A program made the translations under genes and the position numbers. Below the pieces are notes generated by a model, which was not told the DNA's origin, did not search any database, and saw nothing but the letters and a program-made list of their open reading frames with translations. 64,000 nucleotides of DNA from Tolypothrix bouteillei VB521301 (GTDB lineage: Bacteria; Cyanobacteriota; Cyanobacteriia; Cyanobacteriales; Nostocaceae), in NCBI RefSeq assembly GCF_000760695.4, contig NZ_JHEG04000001.1:2501578-2565577 (forward strand), read 5' to 3'. Positions within the stretch are counted from its first letter, which is position 1. Every line of letters begins with the position of its first letter. This document shows, piece by piece, positions 1 through 9,743 of this stretch.

Positions 1-627
1 AAGTCTTTATTTAGCTTGATGATGCTTGCCGTTTTTGTCTTGGTTTTGATTGCTCCGAGATTGAGCTTGCTGAATTTAATTGGTGGAATATTGCTCTTTG
101 GGATTGTTATTGCCTTATTTGCCAGTTCGGAATTTGGGCAACAACGCCTCGCTTCAATTGCCAACACACCACTTCTCAATCCCGATATTGATATATCACG
201 GGCAATACTGTTATCTGAGGGAGACCATAATAGCTTTAACTGGAGGCTTTCTCAGTGGAATTTACTACTCAACCGATGGCAAGAGTATCCATTTTTAGGC
301 TACGGTTTGGGTTTGAGCGTTCAAGTCGCTGGTAATGGATTCTTACCACACAATGACTACATTAGGGCGATGATTGAGGGAGGAATTCTTGGTTTTGTGA
401 CTTATATAGGCTTTTTCCTAGCTCAAGGATTCCGTCTAATTCAGTTAATGTATCAAACACCTCGTAACAACCGACAATATGAATTGTGTTTTATTTTATT
501 AGCTATTCTAGCATCTCTTCCTATAGGAATGATTACAGAAAATATCTGGAGTCATACAACTCTTTTCTTTTACTGGTGGGCTTTATTTGCAGTCGTAGGT
601 TGGAATTGGAGTGAAAAATATGAATAA
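1..627 (+). CDS. O-antigen ligase/polymerase-like membrane protein, C-terminal part
   Basis: The reading frame is open to the left edge of the window, so only the C-terminal ~208 residues are seen. They contain several hydrophobic segments and a periplasmic-type loop with the motif [13 protein letters not shown] followed by [16 protein letters not shown]. This motif pattern is typical of the Wzy_C/O-antigen ligase family (WaaL, Wzy), which act in the plasma membrane on lipid-linked glycans. The gene overlaps the next one by 8 bases (its TAA lies inside the start of the acyltransferase), suggesting translational coupling. Being first in a run of glycosyltransferases supports a role in polysaccharide polymerisation or ligation. 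Ligase and polymerase cannot be told apart from sequence alone. Confidence 0.8.
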   Translation, partial: KSLFSLMMLAVFVLVLIAPRLSLLNLIGGILLFGIVIALFASSEFGQQRLASIANTPLLNPDIDISRAILLSEGDHNSFNWRLSQWNLLLNRWQEYPFLGYGLGLSVQVAGNGFLPHNDYIRAMIEGGILGFVTYIGFFLAQGFRLIQLMYQTPRNNRQYELCFILLAILASLPIGMITENIWSHTTLFFYWWALFAVVGWNWSEKYE

Positions 628-1168
628 ATTTATGAATGACATACTACAAGATTGGAAAATCAATCAAGACACAAGCTTAAAATGCCGTCTCATATTATTA
701 ATGTTTCGGATAGCCCAAAAACTTAGCTATTTACCAACTCCCTTTTCTTGGGTATCAAAGTTTTATTGTGGTATATATTTACTACTTGTCGATTGGATTT
801 TAGGTGTTGAATTGCCCTGGAATACCCAAGTCGGAGCACAACTAAAACTACATCATGCGCGGGGACTAGTTATCAATCAGGAAACCATAATTGGGAACAA
901 TTGCATTCTCAGACATTCTACAACTATAGGGAACAAAAAACTCCTAGATGGGTCAATTAGTGGTTCTCCAAAAATAGGCAACAATGTAGATATTGGTGCT
1001 AACGTTGTTATTCTCGGTGAAATTACAATTGGCGATAATGCAGTGATTGGCGCTGGTTCTGTTGTTGTCAAAGATGTTCCTATAGGTGCTGTTGTTGCAG
1101 GCAATCCGGCAAAAATTATTCGCATGACACATAAAACAGTGTCTTCTATGTTAGTGGTTAGTGGTTAG
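620..1168 (+). CDS. Hexapeptide-repeat acyltransferase (serine acetyltransferase/WcaB-like)
   Basis: About 182 residues. The C-terminal half carries left-handed beta-helix hexapeptide repeats ([20 protein letters not shown], then [16 protein letters not shown]) and ends in AGNPAKIIR, the usual end of the CysE/WcaB/maltose-acetyltransferase fold. The family transfers acyl groups from acyl-CoA, here probably to a sugar or sugar nucleotide because of the surrounding polysaccharide genes. I chose ATG 620 (GGAG at 608-611, 8-base spacing) over GTG 611. Start and upstream stop overlap. The last residues (LVVSG) and the stop are encoded by a GTTAGTGGTTAG-type spacer repeat, so the original C-terminus may have been altered by repeat insertion. 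Confidence 0.85.
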   Translation: MNKFMNDILQDWKINQDTSLKCRLILLMFRIAQKLSYLPTPFSWVSKFYCGIYLLLVDWILGVELPWNTQVGAQLKLHHARGLVINQETIIGNNCILRHSTTIGNKKLLDGSISGSPKIGNNVDIGANVVILGEITIGDNAVIGAGSVVVKDVPIGAVVAGNPAKIIRMTHKTVSSMLVVSG

Positions 1169-1185
1169 TAGAACAACCACTAACC
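1156..1185. repeat. Hairpin-forming GGTTAGTGGTT/AACCACTAACC repeat
   Basis: Perfect 11-bp inverted repeat (1156-1166 and 1175-1185, 8-base loop), followed by CAACAAC-type heptamers up to about 1212. It overlaps the stop of the acyltransferase. It resembles the short, tandemly repeated heptamers of heterocystous cyanobacteria. Related GTGGTTAG units occur near 26,096 and 57,855. Confidence 0.6.
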
Positions 1186-1219
1186 AACAACCAACAACTA
1201 ACAACTAGTAACAAAATTT

Positions 1220-2221
1220 ATGCCAAAAGTTTCCGTTGTAATTCCAGCATATAACTCAATGCAATATCTCCCAGAAACTTTGGAGAGTGTTTTACAGCAA
1301 ACGTTTACCGATTTTGAAGTATTAATTATTAATGATGGGAGTTCGGATCGTATAATTCAATGGGCTTCTGAGATAGCAGATCCGCGAGTGAAATTGATTT
1401 CTCAACAGAACCAAGGCGTATCTGTTGCTCGAAACACGGGTATTGCCAAATCTCAAGGGGAGTACATAGCGTTCTTAGATGCTGATGATTTATGGGAGCA
1501 AACCAAATTAGAAAAACAAGCCCGTTGTTTGGATGAGAATCCAGAGATAGGTTTGGTACATACAAGTATGGCTTTAGTGGATTCTCAAGGGAAATTGACA
1601 GGAAGAATCATGACTTCTTCCGCACAAGGAAAAGTCTGGAAGGAACTTGTGGAGTCAAATAAAATAGCTTGTTCTTCAGTAATGGTTCGTCGCTGTTGTT
1701 TGGAAAAAGCAGGTGGATTTGAACCTAATTTACACTTTGCTGAAGATTGGGATTTATGGATTCGTATCTCCTCTCATTACTCCTTTGCCGTTATCAAAGA
1801 ACCTCTTTATTACTACAGACAAATTCCTACGAGTTTGTCTAAAAATTTGGCAGTGCTGGAACAATCCTTTGATTTTGTTATAAAGAAGACATTTTGTTCC
1901 GTGTCTCAAGAGTTACTATATTTAAAAAACCGCAGTTACGGTTATGCTTACCTCTGTTTGGGGTGGAAAGCTTTGCAAAGTTACGATAAAGATTACAAGC
2001 GGGCGATTCAATTTAGTCGCACAGCTCTTGTATACTATCCTCAGCTACGTTACTCTCGCGAGTACATCCGTTTGAGTTTGGCAACAAGAGCATTGCAATT
2101 GTTTGGTAATAATGGTTATAGCAAGTTATTAGAACTAGCTTATGCTTTGCGTCGTAAAATCTTAAGTTTGACTGCTATTCGTAGTTCCAAAATTATTGAG
2201 AAATCTACTCATTCTGTATAA
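1220..2221 (+). CDS. Family 2 glycosyltransferase (GT-A fold)
   Basis: 333 residues. N-terminal GT2 domain: VSVVIPAYNS at residues 4-13, then INDGSSD, and the metal-binding DADD motif near residue 90 (AFLDADDLWE). EDWDLWIRIS near residue 175 matches the ED acceptor/base region of GT2 enzymes. The C-terminal ~100 residues are helical with no recognised domain. It probably adds one sugar from a nucleotide-sugar donor on the cytoplasmic face of the membrane. It is clearly paralogous to the gene at 3669-4643 along its whole length (same start MPKV, same LEKQ.RCLDENPE block), and the two flank an unrelated GT4 gene. Donor and linkage cannot be inferred. Confidence 0.9.
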   Translation: MPKVSVVIPAYNSMQYLPETLESVLQQTFTDFEVLIINDGSSDRIIQWASEIADPRVKLISQQNQGVSVARNTGIAKSQGEYIAFLDADDLWEQTKLEKQARCLDENPEIGLVHTSMALVDSQGKLTGRIMTSSAQGKVWKELVESNKIACSSVMVRRCCLEKAGGFEPNLHFAEDWDLWIRISSHYSFAVIKEPLYYYRQIPTSLSKNLAVLEQSFDFVIKKTFCSVSQELLYLKNRSYGYAYLCLGWKALQSYDKDYKRAIQFSRTALVYYPQLRYSREYIRLSLATRALQLFGNNGYSKLLELAYALRRKILSLTAIRSSKIIEKSTHSV

Positions 2222-2268
2222 GTGTCCCTCTAAGTGTCCCTATTTCCGACTCTCCCATCCTTAAAACA

Positions 2269-3663
2269 ATGTTGAACTATAAAAGCCTGGAAAAGCATAA
2301 TGTAATTCAACAGCAACCGCTAGATTCAAAGGAGCAAGCAAAACTCGCAATCGCGTTATTGCATTGTATGGATTTGATTGATGATTTTTTAGATCATATT
2401 GATATTTCTTTTGAGACTTATTGTCATGAGTTTGTTGGGAGCTGGATGTTCGGCTACATCAAAGCCTTGAAAAGAGTGGGTGTCAGGACAATATTGTTCT
2501 GCATTTCTGCTCGTTTTACTGAAGTTTCGCGTTTTACCCACGTCCCTAGCGGTGCTACAATATGTGTAATACCTGCGCCTAAAAGCTATATGGCTTACCG
2601 TGCAGTTCGACGGAAAGCGCTCAGTGTTTATGGTGCAGGTGAAGGGCAGGCGTTTAAAGATATCCAAGACTCGAATGTTACTCGTCGCTCCTTACTGACA
2701 AGGTTGAAAAATATTGCCCAGAGTTTGGGGACTTACTTGTCTACTCCGTTAGCATTGCTTGCACGAGAGATAAGGCGTGAGGACTGTAAGGCGATTTTGT
2801 GTCAGGAGTATGAGTACGCCCGCTTTGATAGTTGCGTACTTTTAGGGCAATTGATGCGTTTGCCAGTGTTTGCCACTTTTCAAGGAGGCGACAAGACTCA
2901 TAGTTTTTTAGAGTATCCTTTGCGACAAATAGCGTTTCGAGGATGTACGGGCGTAATTATCTCTACACAAAAAGAAATTGAGCGAGTGCGCGATCGCTAC
3001 AAGCTCCCAGCATTTAAGATAGCTAGGATTTTCGATCCAATGGATACCATGTCATGGTATGCTTTAAACCGAGATGAAGCACGAGCTGCACTTGATATAC
3101 CACTCAATGCCCGTGTCTTGGTATGTCACGGTCGGATCGATTTTTATCGCAAGGGCTTAGATATTCTGACATCAGCTTGGCAGCAAATTTGTTGCGAGCG
3201 TCCAGATCGGGATCTGCGACTCCTTTTAGTAGGCACGGGACCAGATTCGGACAAACTCCGCGAGTGTATTGCAAAGATGCAGTTGCGGGGTGTTATGTGG
3301 CGCGACGAATTTGTCAATTCTCGCGACGTACTTCGACTTTATCTGTCGGCGGCTGACGTTTATACCCTTTCATCGAGACAAGAGGGCTTTCCCATCGCAC
3401 CTCTTGAAGCTATGGCTTGTGGTTTACCTGTTGTCGCTGCTGATGCACCGGGTGTACCGGACATCCTCGAAGGAGGCGAAGTTTCTGGTGGGATTGTCGT
3501 TCCAAGAGAAGACGTAAAAGCCCTGACAGACGCGCTTGGGAAAGTTTTAGATGATGAAACTTGGGGGCGTGAGTTAGGCAAGCGTGCGCGTCGTCGAATA
3601 GAAGAATACTTTGCGCCTGAAGTCATTGGTATGCAATTGCGTGCATTTCTTATTAGGGGGTAA
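2269..3663 (+). CDS. Family 4 glycosyltransferase (GT-B fold)
   Basis: 464 residues. The C-terminal half is a standard Glycos_transf_1 domain: VCHGRIDFYRKGLDIL, LLLVGTGPDS, and the donor-binding ExxxxxxxE region SRQEGFPIAPLEAMACGLPV. The N-terminal half resembles a GT4 acceptor domain (TFQGGD loop near residue 203). It ends 5 bases before the next GT2 gene, suggesting co-transcription. By eye the 3' half is richer in G+C than the genes on either side, with CGCGACG/CGTCG strings, so it may have a separate history from the paralogous GT2 genes around it. The sugar is not predictable. Confidence 0.88.
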   Translation: MLNYKSLEKHNVIQQQPLDSKEQAKLAIALLHCMDLIDDFLDHIDISFETYCHEFVGSWMFGYIKALKRVGVRTILFCISARFTEVSRFTHVPSGATICVIPAPKSYMAYRAVRRKALSVYGAGEGQAFKDIQDSNVTRRSLLTRLKNIAQSLGTYLSTPLALLAREIRREDCKAILCQEYEYARFDSCVLLGQLMRLPVFATFQGGDKTHSFLEYPLRQIAFRGCTGVIISTQKEIERVRDRYKLPAFKIARIFDPMDTMSWYALNRDEARAALDIPLNARVLVCHGRIDFYRKGLDILTSAWQQICCERPDRDLRLLLVGTGPDSDKLRECIAKMQLRGVMWRDEFVNSRDVLRLYLSAADVYTLSSRQEGFPIAPLEAMACGLPVVAADAPGVPDILEGGEVSGGIVVPREDVKALTDALGKVLDDETWGRELGKRARRRIEEYFAPEVIGMQLRAFLIRG

Positions 3664-3668
3664 AAAAT

Positions 3669-4643
3669 ATGCCAAAAGTTACTGTTGTTATTCCTGCCTA
3701 CAATGCTATGGCTTATCTGCCAGAAACGGTCGATAGCGTTCTCAAGCAAACATTCACTGACTTTGAAGTATTGATTGTGAATGATGGCAGTACAGATAAC
3801 GTGGTTGAATGGGCTTCTCAAGTCACAGATGCGCGAGTGAAACTGATGACTCAAGAGAACCAACGCGTATCCGTAGCACGCAATACGGGAATTAACAACG
3901 CTCAAGGGGAATATATAGCCTTTCTAGATGCTGATGATTTGTGGGAACCAACCAAGTTAGAAAAACAAGTGCGTTGCTTGGATGAAAATCCAGAAGTCGG
4001 TTTGGTATATACTTGGACGCTCTTAGTCGATAAGGATAACAATCCCACAGGAAGAGTCTTTGCTTCCGATGTTGAAGGTAAGGCGTGGGATAAGATTCTT
4101 GAAAATGACATGATCTCTAGTGGAAGTTCTACTATGGTGCGTCGTTCTTGCTTTGACACTGTCGGATTGTTCGACCCCACCTTGTATTATGCACCTGATT
4201 TTGATATGTGGGTTCGCATTGCGCTCCAGTATCCCATTATGGTTGTTAAAGAACCTCTACTCCGCTACCGACAACTCCCTAACAGTTTCTCGAGAAACCG
4301 TCAGAAAATGGTGGAGGATCTGCGCCAAGTAATCGAAAAAACATTTAAATCACTTCCCCTAGAACTGCTGTATTTGAGAAATCGGTGTTACGCCAATATG
4401 TTTCTTAAATTAGCATGGGTAGCTGTAGATGACGGAGACTGCAAAAAAGCGGCTCACTTCCGAGAGCAGGCTGTATTACACTATTCACCAGTAAAGTTTT
4501 CCGAACAATACCTGCGATTGAGTTTGGCGATCGCAATGATACGTTTCTTTGGCTCGCAAGGTTACGACGGAGTGAGAACCTTCACCCATTCCCTGCGACT
4601 GCGTATGTTAGGGCTCGGGAGACCCGTGACTGGCGAGCGGTAA
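3669..4643 (+). CDS. Family 2 glycosyltransferase, paralogue of the gene at 1220
   Basis: 324 residues with the same layout as the 1220-2221 protein: VTVVIPAYNA, VNDGSTDN, AFLDADDLWEPTKLEKQ and PDFDMWVRIALQYP. The C-terminal third is also alignable (RYRQLPNS.SRN; LRLSLA...FG..GY), so the two genes arose by duplication of a full gene. It begins 5 bases after the GT4 stop. Divergence is spread along the gene, unlike the GT4 pair at 5658/11605. Probably transfers a different sugar or acts at another position of the same glycan. Confidence 0.9.
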   Translation: MPKVTVVIPAYNAMAYLPETVDSVLKQTFTDFEVLIVNDGSTDNVVEWASQVTDARVKLMTQENQRVSVARNTGINNAQGEYIAFLDADDLWEPTKLEKQVRCLDENPEVGLVYTWTLLVDKDNNPTGRVFASDVEGKAWDKILENDMISSGSSTMVRRSCFDTVGLFDPTLYYAPDFDMWVRIALQYPIMVVKEPLLRYRQLPNSFSRNRQKMVEDLRQVIEKTFKSLPLELLYLRNRCYANMFLKLAWVAVDDGDCKKAAHFREQAVLHYSPVKFSEQYLRLSLAIAMIRFFGSQGYDGVRTFTHSLRLRMLGLGRPVTGER

Positions 4644-4793
4644 CAAAATATTCCCAAAAGTCGATTTGTTTTTAAGAAAAAAGAAGTAATAAATGAATAG
4701 CAACATAATGGTTTCTTCAGAAATTTCAGTTCGGCTTATTTTCCAAGAATTTTACTGTGTCTAATTTAGAAAAACAAAAAAATAGGTAAGTTG

Positions 4794-5639
4794 ATGAACA
4801 CGGGTAAGTTAGCAAACAGAGAAGAACTTATTATTGAAGCAGGTCGGACTGAAAGCCAGTACTGGAAAGACCTCTGGAGATATAGAGAACTCTTTTATTT
4901 TCTAGCATGGCGCGATATTTTGGTGCGCTATAAGCAAACTGCAATTGGCATGGCATGGGCATTGATTCGACCCTTTTTAACGATGGTAGTCTTCACAATT
5001 GTATTTAGTACTTTAGCGAAGCTACCCAGTGAAGGCAACGCGCCTTACCCAATTCTCGTCTATGCTGCTATGTTACCTTGGCAGTTTTTCTCTAGCGCGT
5101 TAACCGAATGCAGTAACAGCCTAATTAACAATGCAAACTTACTTTCTAAAGTCTATTTTCCACGTCTGATTGTACCAACAAGTGCTGTTATTGTCAGCTT
5201 TGTAGACTTCATGATTTCGGGTATGATTTTGCTAGCATTGATGGCATGGTACAATTTTATACCAGATTGGCGTATATTAACACTTCCGCTGTTTATTCTC
5301 ATTGCCTTTGCTGCTTCAATAGGTGTGGGATTGTGGCTAGCAGCTTTGACTGTGGAGTACCGAGATTTCCGCTATATCGTGACGTTTCTAGTACAGTTTG
5401 GTTTGTACATTTCGCCTGTGGGTTTCAGCAGCAAGATTGTTCCCGAACAATGGCGTCTGCTGTATTCACTTAACCCAATGGTAGGAGTTATTGACGGTTT
5501 CCGGTGGGCTATTTTAGGCGGTGAGTCCCAGATATATTTACCAGGTTTTGCACTCTCTTTAGTGATTGTGGCTCTACTTTTGTGGAGTGGTATTTGGTAC
5601 TTCCGCAAGATGGAACGCACTTTTGCCGATGTGATTTAG
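4794..5639 (+). CDS. ABC-2 type polysaccharide export permease (Wzm-like)
   Basis: 281 residues. Motifs LFYFLAWRDILVRYKQT and IGMAWALIRPFLTMVVFT are characteristic of Wzm/TagG permeases, followed by about six hydrophobic segments and ending in the cytoplasmic FRKMERTFADVI. Wzm forms the membrane channel that moves a finished, lipid-linked glycan to the periplasm, powered by Wzt. ATG 4794 is preferred over TTG 4791. It is the only such permease in the window, although two Wzt-like ATPases are present (8455, 19942). Confidence 0.93.
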   Translation: MNTGKLANREELIIEAGRTESQYWKDLWRYRELFYFLAWRDILVRYKQTAIGMAWALIRPFLTMVVFTIVFSTLAKLPSEGNAPYPILVYAAMLPWQFFSSALTECSNSLINNANLLSKVYFPRLIVPTSAVIVSFVDFMISGMILLALMAWYNFIPDWRILTLPLFILIAFAASIGVGLWLAALTVEYRDFRYIVTFLVQFGLYISPVGFSSKIVPEQWRLLYSLNPMVGVIDGFRWAILGGESQIYLPGFALSLVIVALLLWSGIWYFRKMERTFADVI

Positions 5640-5657
5640 GTGTGTGATTTTTGATGT

Positions 5658-6965
5658 ATGAAAGTTTTGTACGACATTTCATGGCTGGGAACTGGATTTT
5701 ATCATCCTCCTTGTCGCACGGGAATTTTTAGAGTTGTTGAGAATTTGGCTTATGGTCTGAAAAATTCACAAGAGTGCGATTTAATTTTCTGTACGCATGG
5801 CATTTCTTTAAGATTATGTGAGGTTCTTGGTTACTTAGAATCAAATCCAGAACTCGCGAAAGTCCCTCTAAGTTATAACAGCAAAAACGTAAAATTTAGA
5901 CGAAGTTTCTACAAGGTTTATCAAGAACTCAACCAAAAACTGACAGACATTCCAGCTTCACAAAAACTAACACCTGAGATATTAAGGCTTAGGGCGCTCA
6001 GAAAGGTTTTGACTTACGTAGCGCAAAGTGTAGAATTCTTTTATCAACCGATTACACCCAACAGTCTTGCTGAAGCAGAGATATATCATTCACCTTATGA
6101 GGCAATTCCGGATGAAATAAGAAAAGCAGCAACTCCTATAAAAAAAATTCTCACAGTACACGATTTAATTCCAATTATACATCCAGATTTTTTTGAATTT
6201 AATAAGGATACTGTCGAAAAAGCTCTATCAAGTTTAGATCCTGAGTCTTGGATTTTATGTGTTTCTCAATCAACTAAAGATGACTTATGCAATTACTCAA
6301 GCATTATTGACCCTTCTAAAGTTTTTGTCACTCACTTAGCTGCTTCAAAACTTTTCTACCCTTGCTTGGATTCTCAAGAAATTGAAGCAACGTGTGGTAA
6401 ATATAACATACCAAACGCACCCTATATACTCAGTTTAAGTACCTTAGAACCCCGGAAAAATATTGACCTGACAATTCGATGTTTTCTTCAGCTCATTCAG
6501 CAAGAAAAGATTCAAGATTTAAATCTCGTTTTGGTTGGGGCAAAAGGTTGGAAGTATGACAAAGTTTTTGCCGAAATCTCCAAAAATCCTATCTTAAAAG
6601 ACCGCATTATCACCACAGGCTACGTTGCGGATGAAGATTTGGCGGCTGTATACAGTGGTGCGATCGCCTTTGTTTATCCCTCCTTCTACGAAGGTTTTGG
6701 TCTACCTCCCTTGGAAGCCATGCAGTGCGGTGTTCCTGTCATTACTTCCAATACCTCTTCGTTACCTGAAGTGGTTGGTGATGCTGGAATCATGCTTGAC
6801 CCCAAAGACGCTGATGGGCTTTGTCACAGTTTGTTTGAGCTTTACAACCAGCCCGGATTGCGAAAGTCCATGTCATACAAATCTCTAGAGCAGGCAAAAA
6901 AATTTAGTTGGGAAAAATGTACTCAACAAACACTGACTGCTTACAAAACCGCCATATCATTCTAA
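5658..6965 (+). CDS. Family 4 glycosyltransferase, copy A of a four-member family
   Basis: 435 residues. N-terminal domain starts MKVLYDISWLG and contains [11 protein letters not shown] and [13 protein letters not shown]. The C-terminal GT4 domain has [42 protein letters not shown] and [10 protein letters not shown], typical of mannosyl/rhamnosyltransferases of the WbaZ/MtfA type. Paralogues are at 11605, 12952 and 14286. With the 11605 gene the 5' half is moderately similar, while the 3' half (from about 6400 here and 12,350 there) is nearly identical at DNA level, indicating recent duplication or gene conversion. HIP1 at about 6660. Starts 18 bases after the Wzm stop. Confidence 0.9.
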   Translation: MKVLYDISWLGTGFYHPPCRTGIFRVVENLAYGLKNSQECDLIFCTHGISLRLCEVLGYLESNPELAKVPLSYNSKNVKFRRSFYKVYQELNQKLTDIPASQKLTPEILRLRALRKVLTYVAQSVEFFYQPITPNSLAEAEIYHSPYEAIPDEIRKAATPIKKILTVHDLIPIIHPDFFEFNKDTVEKALSSLDPESWILCVSQSTKDDLCNYSSIIDPSKVFVTHLAASKLFYPCLDSQEIEATCGKYNIPNAPYILSLSTLEPRKNIDLTIRCFLQLIQQEKIQDLNLVLVGAKGWKYDKVFAEISKNPILKDRIITTGYVADEDLAAVYSGAIAFVYPSFYEGFGLPPLEAMQCGVPVITSNTSSLPEVVGDAGIMLDPKDADGLCHSLFELYNQPGLRKSMSYKSLEQAKKFSWEKCTQQTLTAYKTAISF

Positions 6966-7082
6966 GTTTTCAGTAACAAACCAAACAACAAATTCAAACA
7001 ATCATGAAAGAAAACCATTACAGACATTCAAGGAAAGTTTTATACTCAAATATCTATAAGGGATAATAAGGTCAAAAGATTT

Positions 7083-8450
7083 ATGACGAGCGGACAAAAT
7101 GGGTTATCAAAATGTATTCAACGACCTATCAAAATTCTAATTGTTAGCAGAGAAATTCCTCTAGAGAATACAATAGGGAGTGCTACTTATATTCTAAATT
7201 TCCTAAGCTACTTACGACAAGTTGGTTTTCAAATTAAATATATAATACCAAATCCATCACCATCGCTTCATGTCAAAGCACCTTGGTGTGTAATTTCACC
7301 TAACTTCTTCAAACTGGCTAATATTTCAGTTAAGAATAATTTGAGGATAGGGCGTCTTCTGCTGAGATTTAACTCGATATCAGATTGGGTGATTGAGTCA
7401 TTGCGATTAATTTACGATAGATTGCCAGAAGCTCTGAAAAATATGTATCGTTCTGCCCGAGAGCAACGACAGTTAACGCCCCTGTATTTAGTCACCTCTA
7501 ATGTTTGGGATGCTCCAATCATGTCTGAGGAAAGCGATTTTATAAATTCACAGTTTATTCGATTCAAACCTGATGTTGTCATCGCTAATTATGCCTTTTT
7601 GGCAAATGTTTTAGAATTTCCTGTTTTAGATAAGAACGTAGTAAAAGCTATACTAACTCACGATGTACGCCACCAAAGAGGCGATCGATTCCAACAACTA
7701 GGGCTGACTTCTTTTGAAACTTGCTGGAACCGGGAACGAGAAACTCTAGAGTTGAGCAAAGCACAACTCCTGTTAGCTATTCAGGAAGAAGATGCTAACC
7801 TCTTTAAAGAAATGGCACCGCAGTGTAAGGTGATTTGTATGCCTATATCTGTGGAATGTCACTCTCACGCGATCGAGCAAGTCCCCGGTCGTTGCTTATT
7901 TGTTGGTAGTCGTGTCGATCACAACTACTACGGTCTACAGTGGTTTTTGGAGAATGTGTGGCCAAAAATCTTAGAGTTAAACCCACAAAGCAGTCTTGAT
8001 GTATGCGGAACCGTGTGTCAGTTGATTCAAGGTAGTTTTCCTAATGTTCGTCTTTTGGGTAGGGTAGACGATATAAAACCTCTGTACAGCGCTGCTGAAG
8101 TTTGTCTGGTTCCTTTGCTAGCGGGTAGCGGTCTAAAGATTAAACTTGTGGAAGCAATGTCCTACGGTCGTGCTTGTGTTTCTACGAGTGTGGGAGTTCA
8201 GGGATTGGGTGACACAGTAGGTACAACAACACTCGTAGCAGATACTGCTGAAGGTTTTGCAATGGCAGTGCATACGCTTTTAAGCAATCCAGATAAACGC
8301 CAATGGATGGAGGAACAAGCTTATAGATACGTGCGCGAAAAGCTTTCTCCTGAAGCCGCCTATCAACCTTTTGTAGACTACATTCACCAACACGTACAGC
8401 AAGTATCAAACCAGTCTCAGAAATTTCAGTTTAATGTTGTTAGGAGTTAA
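7083..8450 (+). CDS. Glycosyltransferase (GT4-like, GT-B fold)
   Basis: 455 residues. The N-terminus KILIVSREIPLENTIGSATY resembles the nucleotide-fold start of GT4 enzymes that act after sugar-nucleotide synthesis. The C-terminal part has LFVGSRVDHNYYGLQWF, LLGRVDDIKPLYSAAEVCLV and GSGLKIKLVEAMSYGRACV. These place it with the Glyco_trans_1_4 group, with E in VEAM as the donor-binding glutamate. It is not a member of the 5658/11605 family. The gene ends 4 bases before wzt at 8455, so it is probably co-transcribed with the exporter ATPase. Confidence 0.86.
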   Translation: MTSGQNGLSKCIQRPIKILIVSREIPLENTIGSATYILNFLSYLRQVGFQIKYIIPNPSPSLHVKAPWCVISPNFFKLANISVKNNLRIGRLLLRFNSISDWVIESLRLIYDRLPEALKNMYRSAREQRQLTPLYLVTSNVWDAPIMSEESDFINSQFIRFKPDVVIANYAFLANVLEFPVLDKNVVKAILTHDVRHQRGDRFQQLGLTSFETCWNRERETLELSKAQLLLAIQEEDANLFKEMAPQCKVICMPISVECHSHAIEQVPGRCLFVGSRVDHNYYGLQWFLENVWPKILELNPQSSLDVCGTVCQLIQGSFPNVRLLGRVDDIKPLYSAAEVCLVPLLAGSGLKIKLVEAMSYGRACVSTSVGVQGLGDTVGTTTLVADTAEGFAMAVHTLLSNPDKRQWMEEQAYRYVREKLSPEAAYQPFVDYIHQHVQQVSNQSQKFQFNVVRS

Positions 8451-8454
8451 GTAG

Positions 8455-9741
8455 ATGTCAAAAACAGTCATTCAAGTTGAAAATTTAGCTAAGAAGTACG
8501 TTATTACCCATCAAGAAAAAGCCGGGAATTATAAAACGTTTCGCGAAGCAATGACCAATGCAGCAAAATTCGTTGCTAGTTCTCTAATACCTAATGGGAA
8601 AAAGGAATCGAATTTAGGGAGAGAAGAGTTCTGGGCGCTGAGGGATGTCTCATTTAAAATTCAACAAGGCGATCGCATTGGTATTATAGGTCGCAATGGA
8701 GCGGGGAAGTCAACGCTCTTAAAAATTTTGAGCAGAATTACAGAACCAACCAGAGGCTCCATTCGGATTAAGGGACGAGTCGCTAGTTTATTAGAAGTAG
8801 GAACAGGATTTCACCCAGAATTGACAGGAAGGGAAAATATTTTTTTAAACGGTGCTGTTTTGGGGATGAGCAAAGCAGAGATTCAACGCAAGTTTGATGA
8901 AATTGTGGCGTTTGCAGAAATAGAAAAGTTTTTAGATACACCTGTTAAACGTTACTCTTCAGGTATGTATGTAAGATTGGCGTTTGCAGTAGCCGCTCAC
9001 TTAGAACCAGAAATTTTGATTGTAGATGAAGTGCTGGCGGTGGGAGATGCTCAATTTCAGAAAAAATGTTTGGGCAAGATGGAAGATGTCGGTAGGGAGG
9101 GAAGAACCATTTTATTTGTCAGTCACAATATGGCAGCTGTGAGAACGCTTTGCAGTCGGGCAATACTCATGAAACACGGTCAATTGCAGATGGACGCGGA
9201 GATTGAAACAGCGATCGGTAGTTACCTAGCTGAGGATAGTAGTTCAGAGGCACGTATTATCTGGAACCAAAAAGATGCTCCTCAATCTCCAGAACTTCGC
9301 TTTCTTGAAGCTTATATTTCGAGTGATGAAGGTAATTATACTTCTATAATTGATTGTCGTAAAGGCTTTTTTATAAATTTGAAATATGAAGTCATAAAGC
9401 CTTTAAATGGTTTAAGAATTGGCTTTTTTATGCAGAACTCAGAAGGATTACCTATTTGTGGTTCTAACGATCCCACAGCTTGGTTAAAGTTAGAAAAAAG
9501 CCCAGGTACTTACGTAAGTCGGTGTTTTTTCCCTGGTTATACCTTAAATAGCGGTAAGTATTCAATTTATTTTGGAGCTGATGTGCCACCCTACTCTACT
9601 TCTCTCATAACAACTCCCTATTGCATAAGTTTTTCTATTGAAGATGTTGAAGGACATGGTCCTCTCAATGAAAAACTTCCAGGAATTATAAGACCTAAAT
9701 TGAACTGGCGTGTAGAACAACTCCTTAAAGCGGAAGTATAA
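8455..9741 (+). CDS. Wzt-like polysaccharide ABC transporter ATPase with C-terminal glycan-binding domain (first copy)
   Basis: 428 residues. NBD: Walker A GRNGAGKST, signature YSSGMYVRLAFAVA, Walker B ILIVDEVLAVGD and switch His in FVSHNM. From about residue 260 a second, beta-rich domain follows, as in Wzt proteins where it binds the non-reducing end of the glycan before export. Its NBD is almost the same as that of the second copy at 19942, but the C-terminal domains share no obvious similarity. Partner permease is probably the Wzm at 4794. Substrate specificity would lie in residues ~260-428. Confidence 0.92.
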   Translation: MSKTVIQVENLAKKYVITHQEKAGNYKTFREAMTNAAKFVASSLIPNGKKESNLGREEFWALRDVSFKIQQGDRIGIIGRNGAGKSTLLKILSRITEPTRGSIRIKGRVASLLEVGTGFHPELTGRENIFLNGAVLGMSKAEIQRKFDEIVAFAEIEKFLDTPVKRYSSGMYVRLAFAVAAHLEPEILIVDEVLAVGDAQFQKKCLGKMEDVGREGRTILFVSHNMAAVRTLCSRAILMKHGQLQMDAEIETAIGSYLAEDSSSEARIIWNQKDAPQSPELRFLEAYISSDEGNYTSIIDCRKGFFINLKYEVIKPLNGLRIGFFMQNSEGLPICGSNDPTAWLKLEKSPGTYVSRCFFPGYTLNSGKYSIYFGADVPPYSTSLITTPYCISFSIEDVEGHGPLNEKLPGIIRPKLNWRVEQLLKAEV

Positions 9742-9743
9742 AT

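Noticed and set aside
4704..4770. Short ORF before wzm (MVSSEISVRL)
   Set aside because: 18 codons, no RBS and no link to the permease frame.
6625..6888. Alternate-frame ORF inside the 5658 GT4, with a matching one at 12575-12940
   Set aside because: Both are conserved only because the underlying GT4 DNA is nearly identical. The predicted proteins look random and have no RBS.
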